A stretch of 64,000 nucleotides of DNA, taken from assembly GCF_030052815.1 (NCBI RefSeq), contig NC_079505.1, forward strand, positions 64,279,399 to 64,343,398. Direction: 5' to 3'. The translations under genes were made by a program, and so were the position numbers. The number at the start of each line of letters is the position of its first letter. Position 1 is the first letter of the stretch. The notes below the pieces were generated by a model, which searched no databases, was not told where the DNA came from, and saw only the letters and a list, made by a program, of their open reading frames with translations. This DNA is from Hevea brasiliensis. Its lineage: Eukaryota > Streptophyta > Magnoliopsida > Malpighiales > Euphorbiaceae. Of this stretch, positions 25,440 through 38,412 are shown piece after piece.

Positions 25440-26490
25440 CCAAATAAATAGCATTTCTTCAATTATTTTTTTTAAAACGAAATGTGAATAATTTTCTAAA
25501 TTTAATATGAAAACAAGAAGAAACCTAAAGACATACAAAATAAAGGTTAAGAGAAAACATATTTTTATCTAGGACCATTAAATTAAATATTAATTTTATT
25601 AATACTAAACAAATTTATATTCTAAATTTACTAGAAAAAAAATTTATTGTTGAATTTTTTTTATATAAAATGGGAAAGCTAAATCAAAATATAACTTAAC
25701 GAGGAAATTGTCTGTATATTAGTACCTGGTTATTAATAATTTTAATATATAAATAATTTTAATTTATATATATATTTTAATTTTAATATATAAAAATTAA
25801 ATAATATATTAATTTTTTATTAATTATTTTATATTTTTATTTATTAAATGTTATTTCATATTAATACCAAGTGACATGCACATGGTAAAAAATATATATA
25901 TATATATATAATTTACCCTTGTCATTAACTATGATAAACAGTTGGCGAATCCAAGAATTTGAGTTAATGGATAAAAAATATTAATTAATTAAAAAAATTT
26001 TAGATATGATAATTTTTCTTACAATTAAAGTAAAAAAAAATAAAAATTAAACTAACTAATATAAATAAGAGAAATAAATAAAATAAAAATAAAATTCTTA
26101 ATAAATCTAATTAAATTTTGTAGGATGATTTGGCTTTTCTTTTTCTTTGGAGAATAGAATGATAAATTTGTAATGATAAATTTGTAATAATAAATTAATT
26201 TTGCTCATAAAAAAAAAAAGAAATCTTTCTGATTCACATTTTATTTTCTATTTTAATTAGATTTTGACTCTTTTAAGTAATTATTAAAAAAAACAAAAGA
26301 GTAGAGTTACTTTTCAGTGGAGTCATAATTGCTTTTGCAAAGAGATAAAAATATGGCAGTGAATTGACCACACATTATACAATACTATCCGTGTGAGGCG
26401 TCAAATGTCCCAGCAGAGCTCGTTCGTCTCCGTGTATTATTTTTGAGGCAGAGAATTAATAGTCTTAACCCTTTGCCTGTTACTTCACAT
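25440..26490. other. AT-rich intergenic DNA, no gene seen
   Basis: AT-rich, stop codons in all frames, short TA run near 25890. Lies between the two duplicated segments. Confidence 0.5.
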
Positions 26491-26493
26491 CCT

Positions 26494-26750
26494 AGAGACC
26501 TTATCAACAGCAACTTATTAAGGACGTGCCAATTTCTCCACTTCAATTTGTTCTTTGGCCTGTGTTCAATCTCAATGAGAATTCAATACCACATGCCTTG
26601 GCTCATTTTGTTATTATAAGGTCCCCCTGCTGAAATAATTTGGATGGCTGTTTATATATAAATATTAGGCCCAATTTAGCAAATTTGGCTACTCTTCAAT
26701 GAAATTGAATTTCAGTAGAAAAGAAATGCAAAAATCTTTCTCTAAATTTT
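26494..26750. repeat. Old duplicated intergenic segment, copy B
   Basis: Partner of 24541-25245, with CAACTTATTAAGGACGTGCC and TTTAGCAAATTTGGCTAC in the same order. Divergence is moderate, so the event is not recent. A MITE follows directly. Confidence 0.65.
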
Positions 26751-26760
26751 CTTTGTTGTC

Positions 26761-27085
26761 TGCTATTTGGTCCTCTTATTTTGAAAAATATGTTCATTAG
26801 TTCTTGTATTTTTATTTCATTAACTCTTTAATCCTTTTGTTATGTATAATGTTTAAATCATGTTATCTATTAATTAATATATTCAAATAAAAGAAAAATT
26901 ATCATTATGGGAATTAAATAATTCAAAAAATAAAGAGATTGTATAATTATATTTTTTAAATTATTGAGACTGAATAAAATTTAAATTAATGTCTAAAATG
27001 ATCATAAATAAAATAAAAATACAAGGACTAACCATATATGTTTAAAAATAAAAGACTAATTTCATTGAAATAAAAATAGTAAATA
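26761..27085. mobile_element. MITE-like inverted-repeat element
   Basis: Left arm TTTGGTCCTCTTATTTTG, an AAATATG segment, TAGTTCTTGTATTTTTATTT (26766-26815). Right arm read in reverse: TAGTCTTTTATTTTTAAACA, a TATGGTTAG segment, TCCTTGTATTTTTATTTTA (27013-27068). Arms of about 55 bases surround about 200 AT-rich bases. No coding capacity; the exact ends and target duplication are not certain. Confidence 0.6.
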
Positions 27086-27089
27086 GTTA

Positions 27090-27860
27090 TTTTCCCTTTT
27101 TCTTTTGTATTTTGCAAATAAATATTTAGAGGAGCAAGGGCAAAATCTCATAGCTTATAAAAAAACAAAAAGAAAGAAAGCACAACGCCAAGGGCTGTCA
27201 ATCAGATTAATTACCTTTTGAGTCTCTATAATAACCTAGAAATCACATAAATCAGGAAACGAGCTGTAAGAACTCAGGTCAAATAGTACATTTACAGCCC
27301 TCAGACTTGAATATGATATGTCTCCTAAGTTGACTCATCATTAACTACTAGGCTAATGAATCATTGGTTAAAGTTATGTAATTGAAAGTGGAGGATTTTG
27401 ATGATATTAATAGTAAAGCAACATGATATATTTTGTTATTTAAAAAATCATATATTTTGTTATGGTTATTGTAGACTCCTATTTATGTGATATTATGGGC
27501 ATATACATTGAGATCGTGAGAAATTTGATAATAAAAAAAAATTATATGACTGTGAGATATATTTAAATATATTAAAAATGAATAATCATATGTATAGCAT
27601 GTTTCTTTGATAAAATAATTTTGAAAATAAAAAAATGTTTAATTAAATTTAAATAAAATTTATTTATGTTTAAATTCAATTTTAGAATTTTTGTTTTTAT
27701 TAAAAAACATAATTGGACTCTATAAAGCTAATAAGGCCCAGCAAAAAATTTTGATTAAATAAATAAAATCTCACAATTTTTTTTTTATTTTATTAAAGGA
27801 AAATAATAATTAAATAGAAAATATTTGTCTTCAAAACTTCTTAAATCTTCTTATTTAGAG
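27090..27860. other. Intergenic DNA, no gene seen
   Basis: AT-rich sequence without recognisable genes. It runs into the probable outer LTR described next. Confidence 0.4.
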
Positions 27861-30800
27861 ATTATATAAATTTTTTATATAATTTTTTCAACCTAGACTC
27901 TATAAATATCTCACAGAAAAGAAGAAAATAGAGACAATGGGACACAAGAGAGAACAACACAACTCATGAAAAAAAAGCTCTCGCTTTATCTCTCTAATTT
28001 GGCAAGCTTTCTCCATCTCTCTTATTCTTTCTTCTTCCTTTCTTTCTTTTTCTTTTCAAAACATTCAAGAATTTTTCAAGGTATGTGTTAAACATATCAT
28101 ATATGTGTTCTTTCATGTTTATATGCCTTTAGAGATCTCATATGTTCATAACATTCACATTCATGTAATAAATTTGAGGAGAACTTACAACTATGCACAT
28201 ATTGATTTTCTATCTTCATGTTATTTATCATTTTTCATGTATTTCTATTTCTTCAAAATTTGTATAAAAATTATAGTTATATTTTTCATGAAATTCTAAT
28301 GATTTAAGACTTAAGAATCGTATAAAAAACCTTCTAAATTGTGAGAGTTAAGATTATTTAAAATTAGGGTGTCTTCTATTTGTAATTTGTAAGATAGCCA
28401 AAATTTAGGGCTAATATCTCCCTCAATTCTTCATCTTTTTCTGCAGTTGTTGATTCTAATTTAGAATAAGTTTAAGATCTTGTCTATCTTTTTCCGTTGG
28501 TTTCATGTAAATATTTTTTACGGTTTGTAAGATATATTAATTTTAAAAAGTACTGTAAATCTATCTCTGATGTATAACGGTGATAAACCACAATTTTTGT
28601 AAATTATTTGATAGAGATTTTAGATTAGCTAATATTTTATAATTTGATATGATGCCTTTCCATGCTTATGGAATTTTTGTAGAATTTTGTATATATTTAA
28701 CTAATTTTAGAAATTTAAATGCAAAAAACACTATGAACCTATCAAAATCTGAAAATTAACAGATATGTTTGCAATTTGATATTTTTCAATAGAAATTTGT
28801 ATTTGAATATTAATTTAATTTTTTGTATAATAAAGTAGGATATTATAAAGTCTTAGAATTATGCTAGATGATTAGAATTATGTTAAATGGATCCATGGCC
28901 ATTGTATAATTTTAACCCATTAGAAGCCAAGATTGTAAGTGATTAAATATCTAATTGTAATGTTTATTTTATTTTAAAAATAAATTGATAAGTAGCCCTA
29001 AGGTAAGTACAAAAAAGGATAATAATTGCGTCAAATTTACATGGAGCTTAACGGGATAGGATGGTGATTAACTTGCCATACTAAAAGAGAAGGTCTTTCT
29101 TCAAGGGTAGCTTGCCCTAATGACAAATGTGTAACACCCCTATATGCATAGCCTGATATATTTCACTATTCCGGTGACCGGTGTCGGTCCGGACAATTAA
29201 GAGAATTAGAACCACATCTAAGATACCTAAATAAGTCCTAAATGTAAATAATTAGTGATTGCTAGATATTTAAGTATAAATAAGAAAAACAGAACATAAA
29301 AGGTTAAATGAGCCGGGAGTCACAATGATTGGTGACCTTTCCGGGAAGTGACTGCGAGGTCAGTCTTAACCCGAATTTTGAACCGGAAAATGTGACGCCG
29401 CAGTCCTAAGGACTACTGCGAACATAGTGGAAAAGAGAAAATCACAGAAAAGAGTTGTTAAGCAGGTCAAATAATTAGGTCAGAGATCCAGAAGAAATAT
29501 TGAATAACTAAAAAACTGGATCAGATCGGCGAGGGGCAATTTGATTAATTCACCTCTAGAGGTAATTTCTAACCTAACTGTCCAATAAAATAAGAGAAAT
29601 AAAATTTTCAGAATCTAGAATTAAATTAAAGAACTATTGAAAAATTTAAGAAAAAGAAAAAGAATAAAAAGTTGATTTATTACATCATGTTGATGACATC
29701 ATATATGATATCAAAATTAATTTTAATTTTTCCATATTTTTTGACCAAGTCAACTTAAGTTAATTATACATAAAATAACAAAAAAGAAAACAAAAATCAC
29801 TCATCTCTCTCCCTAACCCATTTGGCCGCCCCATGCTCTCCTCTCTCTCCTCCATGTTCATCCACCATGAAAGCTTGATTCAAGCTTGATTTTCCACCCA
29901 ATTAACCCTAAAATCCCCCAAAATTTTCCATTAAACCTTGTTAACTTCACTCGAGAAGAAGATTGAAGAAGAAAAAGGAAAGAAAAAAAAGTGAAGAATT
30001 GGAAGATTAGAAAGCAAAGTTTGAGGTTAGTTATTTCAATTGAAATTTTAGTTTAATACATATGTTTTAGCTCAATTAACCTAGAAATTAACTTACAATC
30101 AAAAGAAAACAATTATGGGAGACTAAATAGGATTTTCGGCCAGCATTAAGGGGGAAAGAAATTTCATGGTGTAGATGGAATTGAAGTGTTAGTTAAGTTG
30201 AATTGGGTGTATAGAGGTTGATTATAAACTTTAATTGCATTAGATTTCAAAATTATGTAATTAGGGTTCTTAAACATCTTGAAGATTGGGAAAAATTGGA
30301 GAAATGTTCAATTGGTACAAATGACCCTAATTGAAGTGAGAAATGGTCAATTGGGACCATTTGTGGTATGTTTGAATTGGTAGAAACCAAGTGCAATTCG
30401 GATTGGTTAGGGTCACTATTCTGGCAGCTTGACCTAGGTCTCTTTCAAGGACTAAAACAGAAAATTTACCAACTCAATTAGTGTGAGGCTAATTGGGAAT
30501 GAAAATAGACACATAATGGCACAATTTTTATTTAGGAACCATGCCTAGAAAATGACATTAGGATAGTAAACAATTAGGTCAAACCCGGATGGAGTGCACT
30601 GTCACTGTGCCAAAATGACCAAATGAACAGTGTTCATTTGTTTGTTCATTTGGCCATAACTTAGGCTATACAGGTTCAAATGACCTGATTTTTGTGGCAT
30701 TAGAAAGGTATGACATAGAACTACAACTTTTATGAAGAACACCAACCCAAATTCTGCCCATAACCAAGTCATTTTGCCACTTAAATTTAATAGTCCAAAA

Positions 30801-33540
30801 CTGCCATAACTAAATTAAGTGCCCAGAAATCTAGGTTAAACTAATCCGGCCAGCCATATTCAAATGGTCATATTTTGGGCTACAAAACTCCGAATGGAGT
30901 GATTCAAAAAGGGGATTAAAGCTAAGACAATAAGGAACAACTTCTATAAAGAACACTTAGCCAAATTCCCATAGTAACATGACCAATAGAACTGTGAAAA
31001 AAATGACATCAAAACTGAAATTTTGAAATTGTGCCTAGGAGACTTAAAAATTGAAGGGGCAACCAAAATCAACAAATTAAGCAACAAAAATGTGATATGT
31101 GGGTGAAATTGAAATTACCATACCTATTAAGCATAAGAAAGTCAATAATTTGACTTAAATAGTGTCGTGAATAGTAAACCCAAAATGCAAAATTCAAAGA
31201 ATATTAAATTAAGTATATTAGAGCTAGACATAAGTAATTGTGAATTTATTATTAAATTGATTATATGTTATGATACTAAAACACTGTAAAATTTTGTGTT
31301 TCAGTTGAAAAGAATACCGAAAAAAAATCCGAGACATGGAGTCAAGGCCTAAAGGCGACTCGCACAAGGTTTGTGCACAAAATAAAATTTTTCTGTAAAT
31401 TCTCTTGACAATTTGTTTTGATGAATAAATTGTGATTTATTTTTATTGTAAATTTGTGAATGAAATGAATATTATGCTTTTGACCTAAATTATTGAAAAT
31501 TTAATTGTATGTGTTTGAATTGTCAATAAATATTTAGTAAAATATTAAGATAGTTTTGAAACCATAGTGTCATGATCATATATCTGAATGCTTCACTAGC
31601 ATGCCTAGTGGGAGGAATTAGTTTTGAATTTTGAATTCCCTCTCTGGCTGAAGTGTTGAGGTGTGTGCCAGTAGAGGAAGAATTTGAATGGGTACCCATA
31701 GATTGAGCTAGTTAGCCTTGAGATTCTTCATAAGCCTCCGACTATTGAGATAAACAATGTACTGATGGCATGATATAATTGTGTGTTTTTATGAAATCTA
31801 TTTTGGGACTTCCGAAATGAGACTGTTTTGACTAAAATTATAAATTGTGTTTTGTATTTGTTTTTCATTTTCAGTACCATATGTGAATAAATGTGAATAG
31901 ATTTATGCATAAGATTTTATTTTAGTGTGTTGTGCACCACTGAGTCATAGTACTCAGCGATGACCGTTTATTATTGTCGCAGATAGAGAGACTAGTAGAG
32001 CAGCGGAGTGAGCTACTGAAGATTTCTGAGCTACTTCTGAACCTTTTATCGGCTATAATTTTATACCTTGATTATAAATGTTTATTTTGATGTAATTGAC
32101 TGTATGTGCATTTGTAAATTGGTCATGAGCAGTTGTACAGATTTTGTAATAATATTATTTCGGATTTTCTGATTTAATTTTTGGACTGATCAATGTAAAT
32201 TAATTTATCTTTAATGCAATGTGTATGAAATTAATTATTACTATTTTTGGAAATAATTGAATTGAAATTTTGAGTTGTGAAATATTGATTGAATTGTGGA
32301 GTTTGGAGGAAATTGTGCTGATTTGAGTTATAATAGTGGTTATGAGTAGATGAAGTGTTATATTGGAAGTGTTTTCTATGGGTAAAATTTTCAGTTTTCT
32401 CAAATACAGTTGGCACTCTGCCGGAATTTTTTCAAAATTTGAGAAAAAATAAAAATGAACAAAATTTTTACCAAATCTTTAAACTTTAAGTAAATATTTT
32501 TAATACCTGCTAAAAAAGCTCACTACTTTCAAAAAATAAGAAAATTGTTTTAAAATCCCTTGTAGTGTATTTAATGGGTTATCGGTATACGGAGTCGGTA
32601 ATTCATTAGGTATACTACGGGATCATGTTACGCCTTATAGAGGGGTAAGTTATGACAAACTGCAATAATTAAAAAGTAAGTACCTCTTAAACTTTCTTGA
32701 CATAACAATTTTATATGTAATACGTAGTAATAATAGGAATTTATTCAGTAAATATTAAAATCAATTTTGCTTGTATTTTAACTCATGTTTGGCATATAAA
32801 TTAAGTTTAATTAAATACTTGGTAAATTGTAAAATAAATTAGCATATTAGAAAAAAAATTTGTAGGTTATAATTGTTTTGAACCTTTGGGCATTTATTAG
32901 AATAAATGACACATGTATATAAATTATTTAGTTTAATTATCTTTAGCGTAATTTGATAAAAAAATAAAATAGGTTAATTAGGGTTATTTGTAAATTGGAC
33001 TTGTGTGAAAATCAAATTATCAATAGTAGATTAAGTTTAGTCATTCAATAAATTTCAATTAATTTAATTTAGCAACCCTATAGATAAGGAGTATTTGTGC
33101 TTGAAAATTATTTGTAAACAACAATCCTTGTTTGAGCTACTTGCCTATGTAGGATTAGAAATTATATTTTTAGGTAAGAAGTTTGATAAAGGAATAATAA
33201 ACAAGACTCTTAGAAACATTAATAGATGACTAGTACTCAAATTAATGAGGATATACTAGGTGTAAGGGGTGTCTAACACTTTGGCTTAAGGAATGTCTAA
33301 CACTTTCTCTTTACACACCCATTATCCTAAACCTAGACATTGAGCTATGGTGATGACAGTTGTGGAACCTCTGCAAGAAGTAAGTTGCCATCCACTACCC
33401 TATTTGAAAATTGAGTGCATAAATCAAGTTTCTTTGGTTGTCTCTTTGGAAATTGATGCTTCAATCATATGTCATTTGGTAGAAATAATGAATATGTCCC
33501 AGTAATTACTTGAGTGGCAACTCCTATCTATCTATACCTT
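27860..33540 (+). mobile_element. Degraded Tat-type gypsy LTR, interrupted by a younger solo LTR (tentative)
   Basis: A TATA-like CTCTATAAATATC at about 27899 is followed by a CT-rich leader. At the far end is a block GGTGTAAGGGGTGTCTAACA (about 33260) followed by a segment reading AACCTAGACATTGAGC. Then comes GAGTGGCAACTCC at about 33512, which resembles the GTGGCGACTCC primer-site region of Tat/Ogre-class elements. The solo LTR at 29130-32657 splits it. The left boundary is not visible. Confidence 0.4.
29130..32657 (+). mobile_element. Solo LTR of the Tekay-like gypsy family
   Basis: Starts TGTAACACCCCTATATGCAT and ends AAGTTATGACA; 3528 bases. The first about 100 bases match, in reverse complement, the right end of the LTR at 52824-56467 (TTCCGGTGACCGGTGTCGG shared). 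The last about 110 bases match its left end (TACTACGGGATCATGTTACG against CGTAACATGATCCCGTAG-type sequence). The flanking five bases AAATG and AACTG differ at one position. No internal region remains, so this is the usual product of LTR-LTR recombination. It carries a splice-like leader and T-rich runs but no gene. Confidence 0.85.
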
Positions 33541-33544
33541 TGTA

Positions 33545-34310
33545 GCATAAATCCTTAGTACCATAGTATTATTATGGGAATAGTGCTTATCAGTAGTATC
33601 AAATCTATTAAGATTGCATAAATTGCATGTCTAGAAAATGGTATTTAAGAATGTAGTACTTAAGTGAGATCGAAGTGACTCCATCTTTCTTGGGCATGGG
33701 GCACTTTATGCTTTTCCTAGTAGATGATCTTTCGCCTTATGCCACATGACCCCTTCAGCGATGACCTCAGAATTTTATCAATTTAATCAAGCATAAAAGT
33801 AAGATAGTAAATAAATAATATAATAGTACATAAAAATTTAAAGTGATTCAACTATAAAATTAAAAAAAAAACAATGGTTAAAAATTTTTTCTTAAAAAAT
33901 AAAAAATTTACAGAAGCTCAAATGACATTTTATCTAATTGATCACTAGTGGCATATTCATAATTGTTTTTTTGGAGTCAATGTATAAAAATAAAATTATA
34001 AATATTATTAAAAATATAATATTAATATCTTATCATTTAACTGACGAGAAAAGCATCGAGCACTACAACATTATTAATGCCATTAAGTACATATATCTCT
34101 ATTATACGCTTATTAATTTTACTTTTATTAAAAAGATGGTTCAATAACTAAATTTTTTAGGGTCAATTTATACATATATAAACATATGTAAGGAAGTTTT
34201 TAGTAAAAAAGGGGTCAATTCATGACCCCTCATTTTCCTATATACGTTCACCATTGTTGATCACCATACACAATTCTCGCTGGAGAGATGAGTCTAAGTA
34301 GTAGCATGTT
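33545..34310. other. Intergenic or degraded retroelement leader DNA
   Basis: Less AT-rich pieces at 33640-33790 may be leader sequence of the retroelement to the left; the remainder is AT-rich. No gene is supported. Confidence 0.35.
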
Positions 34311-34319
34311 GACTTAAGT

Positions 34320-34612
34320 GTGGTGCATTGGTTTAGTGGGAATAAATGCAAGCTAGAGAGGAGAGACAAGAAAAAGGGCCAATTCGAATGTGGAACTAGA
34401 TGAAGTATTTGTTGCAATAGGAGTACTTATCACCAGATTATGAACATATTCTCTTTCAAAAGTATCAACAGTGTCAATAAGGAAATCGAACAGTTCATGA
34501 GTACACCACTAAGTTCATGAGACTAGACAAGAGGAACAACCTTCATGAATCCAAAGGGCAACAGGAAGCAAAGTATATGTAAGGATTGAAGCCCGCAATT
34601 AAAGATTGGACT
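34320..34612 (+). pseudogene. Ty3/gypsy gag relic
   Basis: Plus frame with stops reading SPDYEHILFQKYQQCQ, stop, GNRTVHEYTTKFMRLDKRNN and LHESKGQQEAKYM, stop, GLKP. This is the conserved core of the retrotransposon gag domain (family form LPxDYExxLFQxYQ...TVxEYTxEFxRLxxRN). Four in-frame stops lie within about 75 codons. The preceding bases encode a basic KLERRDKKKGQ segment that fits the start of the same domain. It is a lone fragment with no pol nearby. Confidence 0.8.
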
Positions 34613-34782
34613 TTAAACTTTATAAATACTCCATAATTCCATGTATTAAAACTTAGTTTTTTATCTATAAAAATTTCAACCAAGTTTGTTTTCTCTCAAT
34701 CACTCTCTTTATGTGTGAATGTATGTTTATTTAAGTGTCACATTGCGTCATTTATTTTATATCTAAATAATTACATATTTTA

Positions 34783-35749
34783 GGGATAACTGCAAAAAAA
34801 CCCCTGTATTTTTTAAATTTTTACAATTCTACTCAATACTATAGAAATTCCCAATTAAACCCTAAATCTTTTAACACTTACCAAATTTACCCTATCAATA
34901 ATAAAACCGCTATCTTACTATCAGAGATGCCATGTTAGCCCCCACATCAAATGCTATGTCACACCAATAATAGCGTATAATTGGTAAAAATTGAAAATAT
35001 AGGATTTAATTGGTAATTTAATTAGTATAGAGTATAATTACCCACAAAAAATAATAAAAAGTACAAGTCTTTTTTTTTGGCAATTTCTTCTAAAATTATT
35101 AAATTTTAAAATATAATTATTCATTATAAATATATTTTATATAGATAATTTTCACTAGTACTTTATATGTTGTTATCACCAGCATAATCTTAAGATCAAA
35201 AAATAAATTTTCTTTAAATATTTATTATAAAAGTTATATATAATTAATTAAAATATATGTAATAATAATAACAATTAAGTTTCCAAAACTAGTTAAAGTT
35301 ATATGGATCATTTTTTGCCATTCAATTATGTTTGAAATCAATTTCATATCAATATTTAAAGGTTATAAATTTTTTATATTACTTCCTTTCATGTTATTTT
35401 AGGTATCTCCCTTTCCATTCTTATTTCTTTTACTACTATTTTATCATATTTTTGTTTTGAAGTATTTTCAAGTCAATCAAATTAATCTAACTCAAATTGT
35501 TAATTAACTCTCAATTTTAAAAGTAATTTGAAATTTTGTATAAATTAAAATGGATTCGGAAAATTGCCAAAAAAAAAAACCTATAGTTACAATTTTTTTT
35601 ACAAGTATACCTATGCTAAGATAACAGTTTTGTTAATGGTAGAGTATAATTGGCAAGAGTTAAAAAGTTCAGGAGTGAATTGGCAATTTTTATAATATAG
35701 ATAGAATTGTGAAAAATTGAAAAGTACAGGGTTTTTTTGGTAGTTATCT
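34783..35749. mobile_element. Inverted-repeat element (MITE or MULE-derived)
   Basis: Left end GGATAACTGCAAAAAAACCC, CTGTA, then TTTTTACAATTCTA. The right end, read in reverse, gives AGATAACTACCAAAAAAACC, CTGTA, then TTTTTCACAATTCTA. The inverted similarity extends further in (TACCCTATCAATAATAA against the TACCTATGCTAAGATAACAG area). About 970 bases with no coding capacity. The target duplication could not be fixed; ATATTTTAG and ATATTTTAT lie near the two ends. Confidence 0.7.
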
Positions 35750-35754
35750 TTATA

Positions 35755-37883
35755 TTTTATAAAATATTAAATAGATAATAATATACTTTTTCAAACAATT
35801 AATTTAAATAGAAATTTATTTTAAAATTTAATTTTTGAGAATACTTATAAATTACAAATAACTATAATGATTTATGATAAATTATATTTATATGTATTGT
35901 CAAAATAATTTATATTAGAACTTAAAAATATAAACTATTTTGCATATTTTTTTTCTTACAAGTCATGTTAAAAGAATTTTTATAATTATTTATATATTAA
36001 AAAATATTACTATAAACAAAATATTTTTTTTACAAAATTATAAACCATGATATTAAAAAAATTTAAGAATTTGTAAAAGATATTATTTGTTATGAACTAT
36101 TTCTTATAATTTTTTATTTAAATAATTATAAATATAAATATAAAATGTAATATTTTGTCTAATATATATTTTTTAAATATAAAATTTAGATATTAAGACA
36201 AGTTAGTTAATAAAATAAAATTTTAATAATTAAATTATTTCAAATTAAAAAGCAATTATAAAATTAGCGGTCAATTGAAATGTCAGAAAGTAATTTATTA
36301 AAAAAAAAAAAATTAAATTTTGAGAATCAAATTATTATTTAAAAACAAGCTATGGACTCATCTTGGATTTTGCTATATCTCATAACTTAATTATAATTTG
36401 TACTTTTTAAAATTGCAGAAAAATTTATGGAATTGAAGACCACCTTTCTGTCCAGTTACTTAGGCCATGAATCGGTTTCAAATCGGAAATCGCTGTTTTA
36501 CGGTTTATTTCAGATTTATATTTTTTACAAACTATGAATCGGTGATTTTAAATCTAATTGTACTGACAGTTTCGAACTGGATTAAATTGATAGTTAAAAT
36601 ATAAAAAAATTTAATAAATATTTCATCCTATTTATAATTCATTTATATAAATATTAAATTATTTATACAATTATTCTCTACACTTTTTTTAATTCTTAAT
36701 ACTCACTCATTTATCTAGTCAACTTTAATTCTCAATACTCTTTTAATTTTCATACTTTATTATTTTATATACTCATTAAAATTTTTAATATTTTCTCAAA
36801 TACTTTTCTATTATTTTATATCATCAATAAAATTTTCAATAACTTCAATTTTATTTTTTTTCTCTTTTTTATACTTATTTTTAATTATCACATTTTATCA
36901 TATAATTTTTAGAAAAACAGCAAGCAATAAAACTAAAAACTTTGATTTCTCTAAGTCTCAAAAGGATACTTAGACAAAATTAAATTTAAGCACTTTTTTT
37001 TATTTCTTTAATAAAAAAATTAATTTTATCTCTAATTTTTTTAATCAAGTCTAAGTCTTTTCTTATTAAATTATTCTTAAAGATAAATTAGTTTCATTCT
37101 CTTTTTTCTTATTTTATTTTGATTGAAAGATTTCTTAAAAAATTAAAATATTTTTATAAACATAATTTCAAACTAATAATATTTTTTTCAATTTTTTTAT
37201 CCAAATCGCCCTTAAACTACCTCTAAACAACCCCAAATCATCCTTCAAATTATTTTGAGCCATCTTTTTTCAAACTGCCTTTGAATCATTGCTCAAATCG
37301 AAACTAATGGTTCAAAAATCATCTTTCAAACTGTTTTATAGCGATTTATTTTAAATTTATGATTTTATTAAATTTGAATCGATAATTTAAAAAACTATAA
37401 CTGATAATTTTTTAATCGTGACCACCCCAAAATCCAAGCATTATTTTACAACAGAGTAAAATATATCACTTAATAATTTCTATATATAGATATATAGAAC
37501 GACAAAAATAACGGTGTTATTAAAATGTATTTTCTCTGTCTTATAAAGATAAATTTATTTTTATTTTCACATAATTTAAAAAAATATTATTAATATAGTT
37601 AGAGTAATAATTTTTTTTTTACTTTTTTTTAGTATATCACTATTTATATTGCTTTATAAAAAATGAAATAACTCTTGTTGCTAAATTATTATTAAAATTA
37701 ATAAATTTTATTTTTTAATATATATTAAATAAGAATATATTAATAAATAATTTTTTTTAAATAAAAAATAATTTATAAGTTAATATAAATAAAAAAATAA
37801 ATTTATCTTTATGTGACAGGGAGAATATAACATAAAACCGCAAGAGAACAAAACGAAAGCTACTATTTCAATGTGATGAGAAA

Positions 37884-37937
<54 letters not shown>

Positions 37938-37940
37938 AAA
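35755..37940. other. AT-rich intergenic DNA with a possible decayed MITE
   Basis: No gene. 36465-37430 contains repeated ATCGGTTT/AAATCG-type motifs and ends GTGACCACCCC, which recalls another hAT-type MITE family. The inverted ends are too weak to call. Confidence 0.45.
37888..37935. repeat. (TA)n microsatellite
   Basis: Nearly 50 bases of AT/TA just upstream of HCT-like gene 2. Confidence 0.95.
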
Positions 37941-37943
37941 ATA

Positions 37944-37995
37944 TTTATAAAAAAAGTTATAATTGAATAAGATCAACTTTCTATCCAACCACGTG
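37944..37995 (+). promoter_or_regulatory. Possible TATA box and G-box of HCT-like gene 2
   Basis: TTATAAAAAAA at 37944-37954 and CACGTG at 37990-37995. If the TATA element works, the start would be near 37975 and the G-box would lie in the leader. The alternative TATA-like CATATAAAG at about 38189 would give a leader without an intron. Not decided by sequence. Confidence 0.3.
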
Positions 37996-38172
37996 GGAGC
38001 TTGGGATCCAAGCATTATCTTGCGGCTGAGATAAACTCTGTCATTCAATACCTTCCGTATATGAATACGTTGAAGGAGACAAGACAAAAAGGCAATATTT
38101 CAAGCGGTACTCTTATTTTCGCCTTGCATATCTACCTCCCATTCGAAGAATTTTTTTGGTTCCCCACTTCAG

Positions 38173-38397
38173 GTACGTTTCAGTGTTTCATATAAAGATA
38201 GTTTCTAATATAAATTATTGCTAAATATAGTGGATAAAATGTTGAAGTTGTTGATAACATATGAAAGCAACCTAATTCTAGACATTAATTGAAATCTATT
38301 TCAGGAAAGTTTCTTCTGCAACGTTTCAAATTAGAATAGGGGTGACATAAGAATTTCTTGTCCATAGAAATTAACCAAGATTTCGCTATTATTTTAG
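38173..38397 (+). other. Possible 5'UTR intron of HCT-like gene 2
   Basis: Donor ACTTCAG|GTACGT at 38172/38173 and acceptor ATTTTAG|GTGG at 38397/38398, fifteen bases before the ATG. The matching acceptor in copy 1 supports a shared non-coding first exon. Consensus only. Confidence 0.45.
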
Positions 38398-38412
38398 GTG
38401 GTAATTAACAAG

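Noticed and set aside
28105..28299. Small hydrophobic open frame after a TATA-like site
   Set aside because: AT-rich, no conserved residues, and the TATA-like site is better explained as part of an LTR.
38001..38195. 64-codon frame upstream of HCT-like gene 2
   Set aside because: Overlaps the probable leader and its donor site; no homology recognised.
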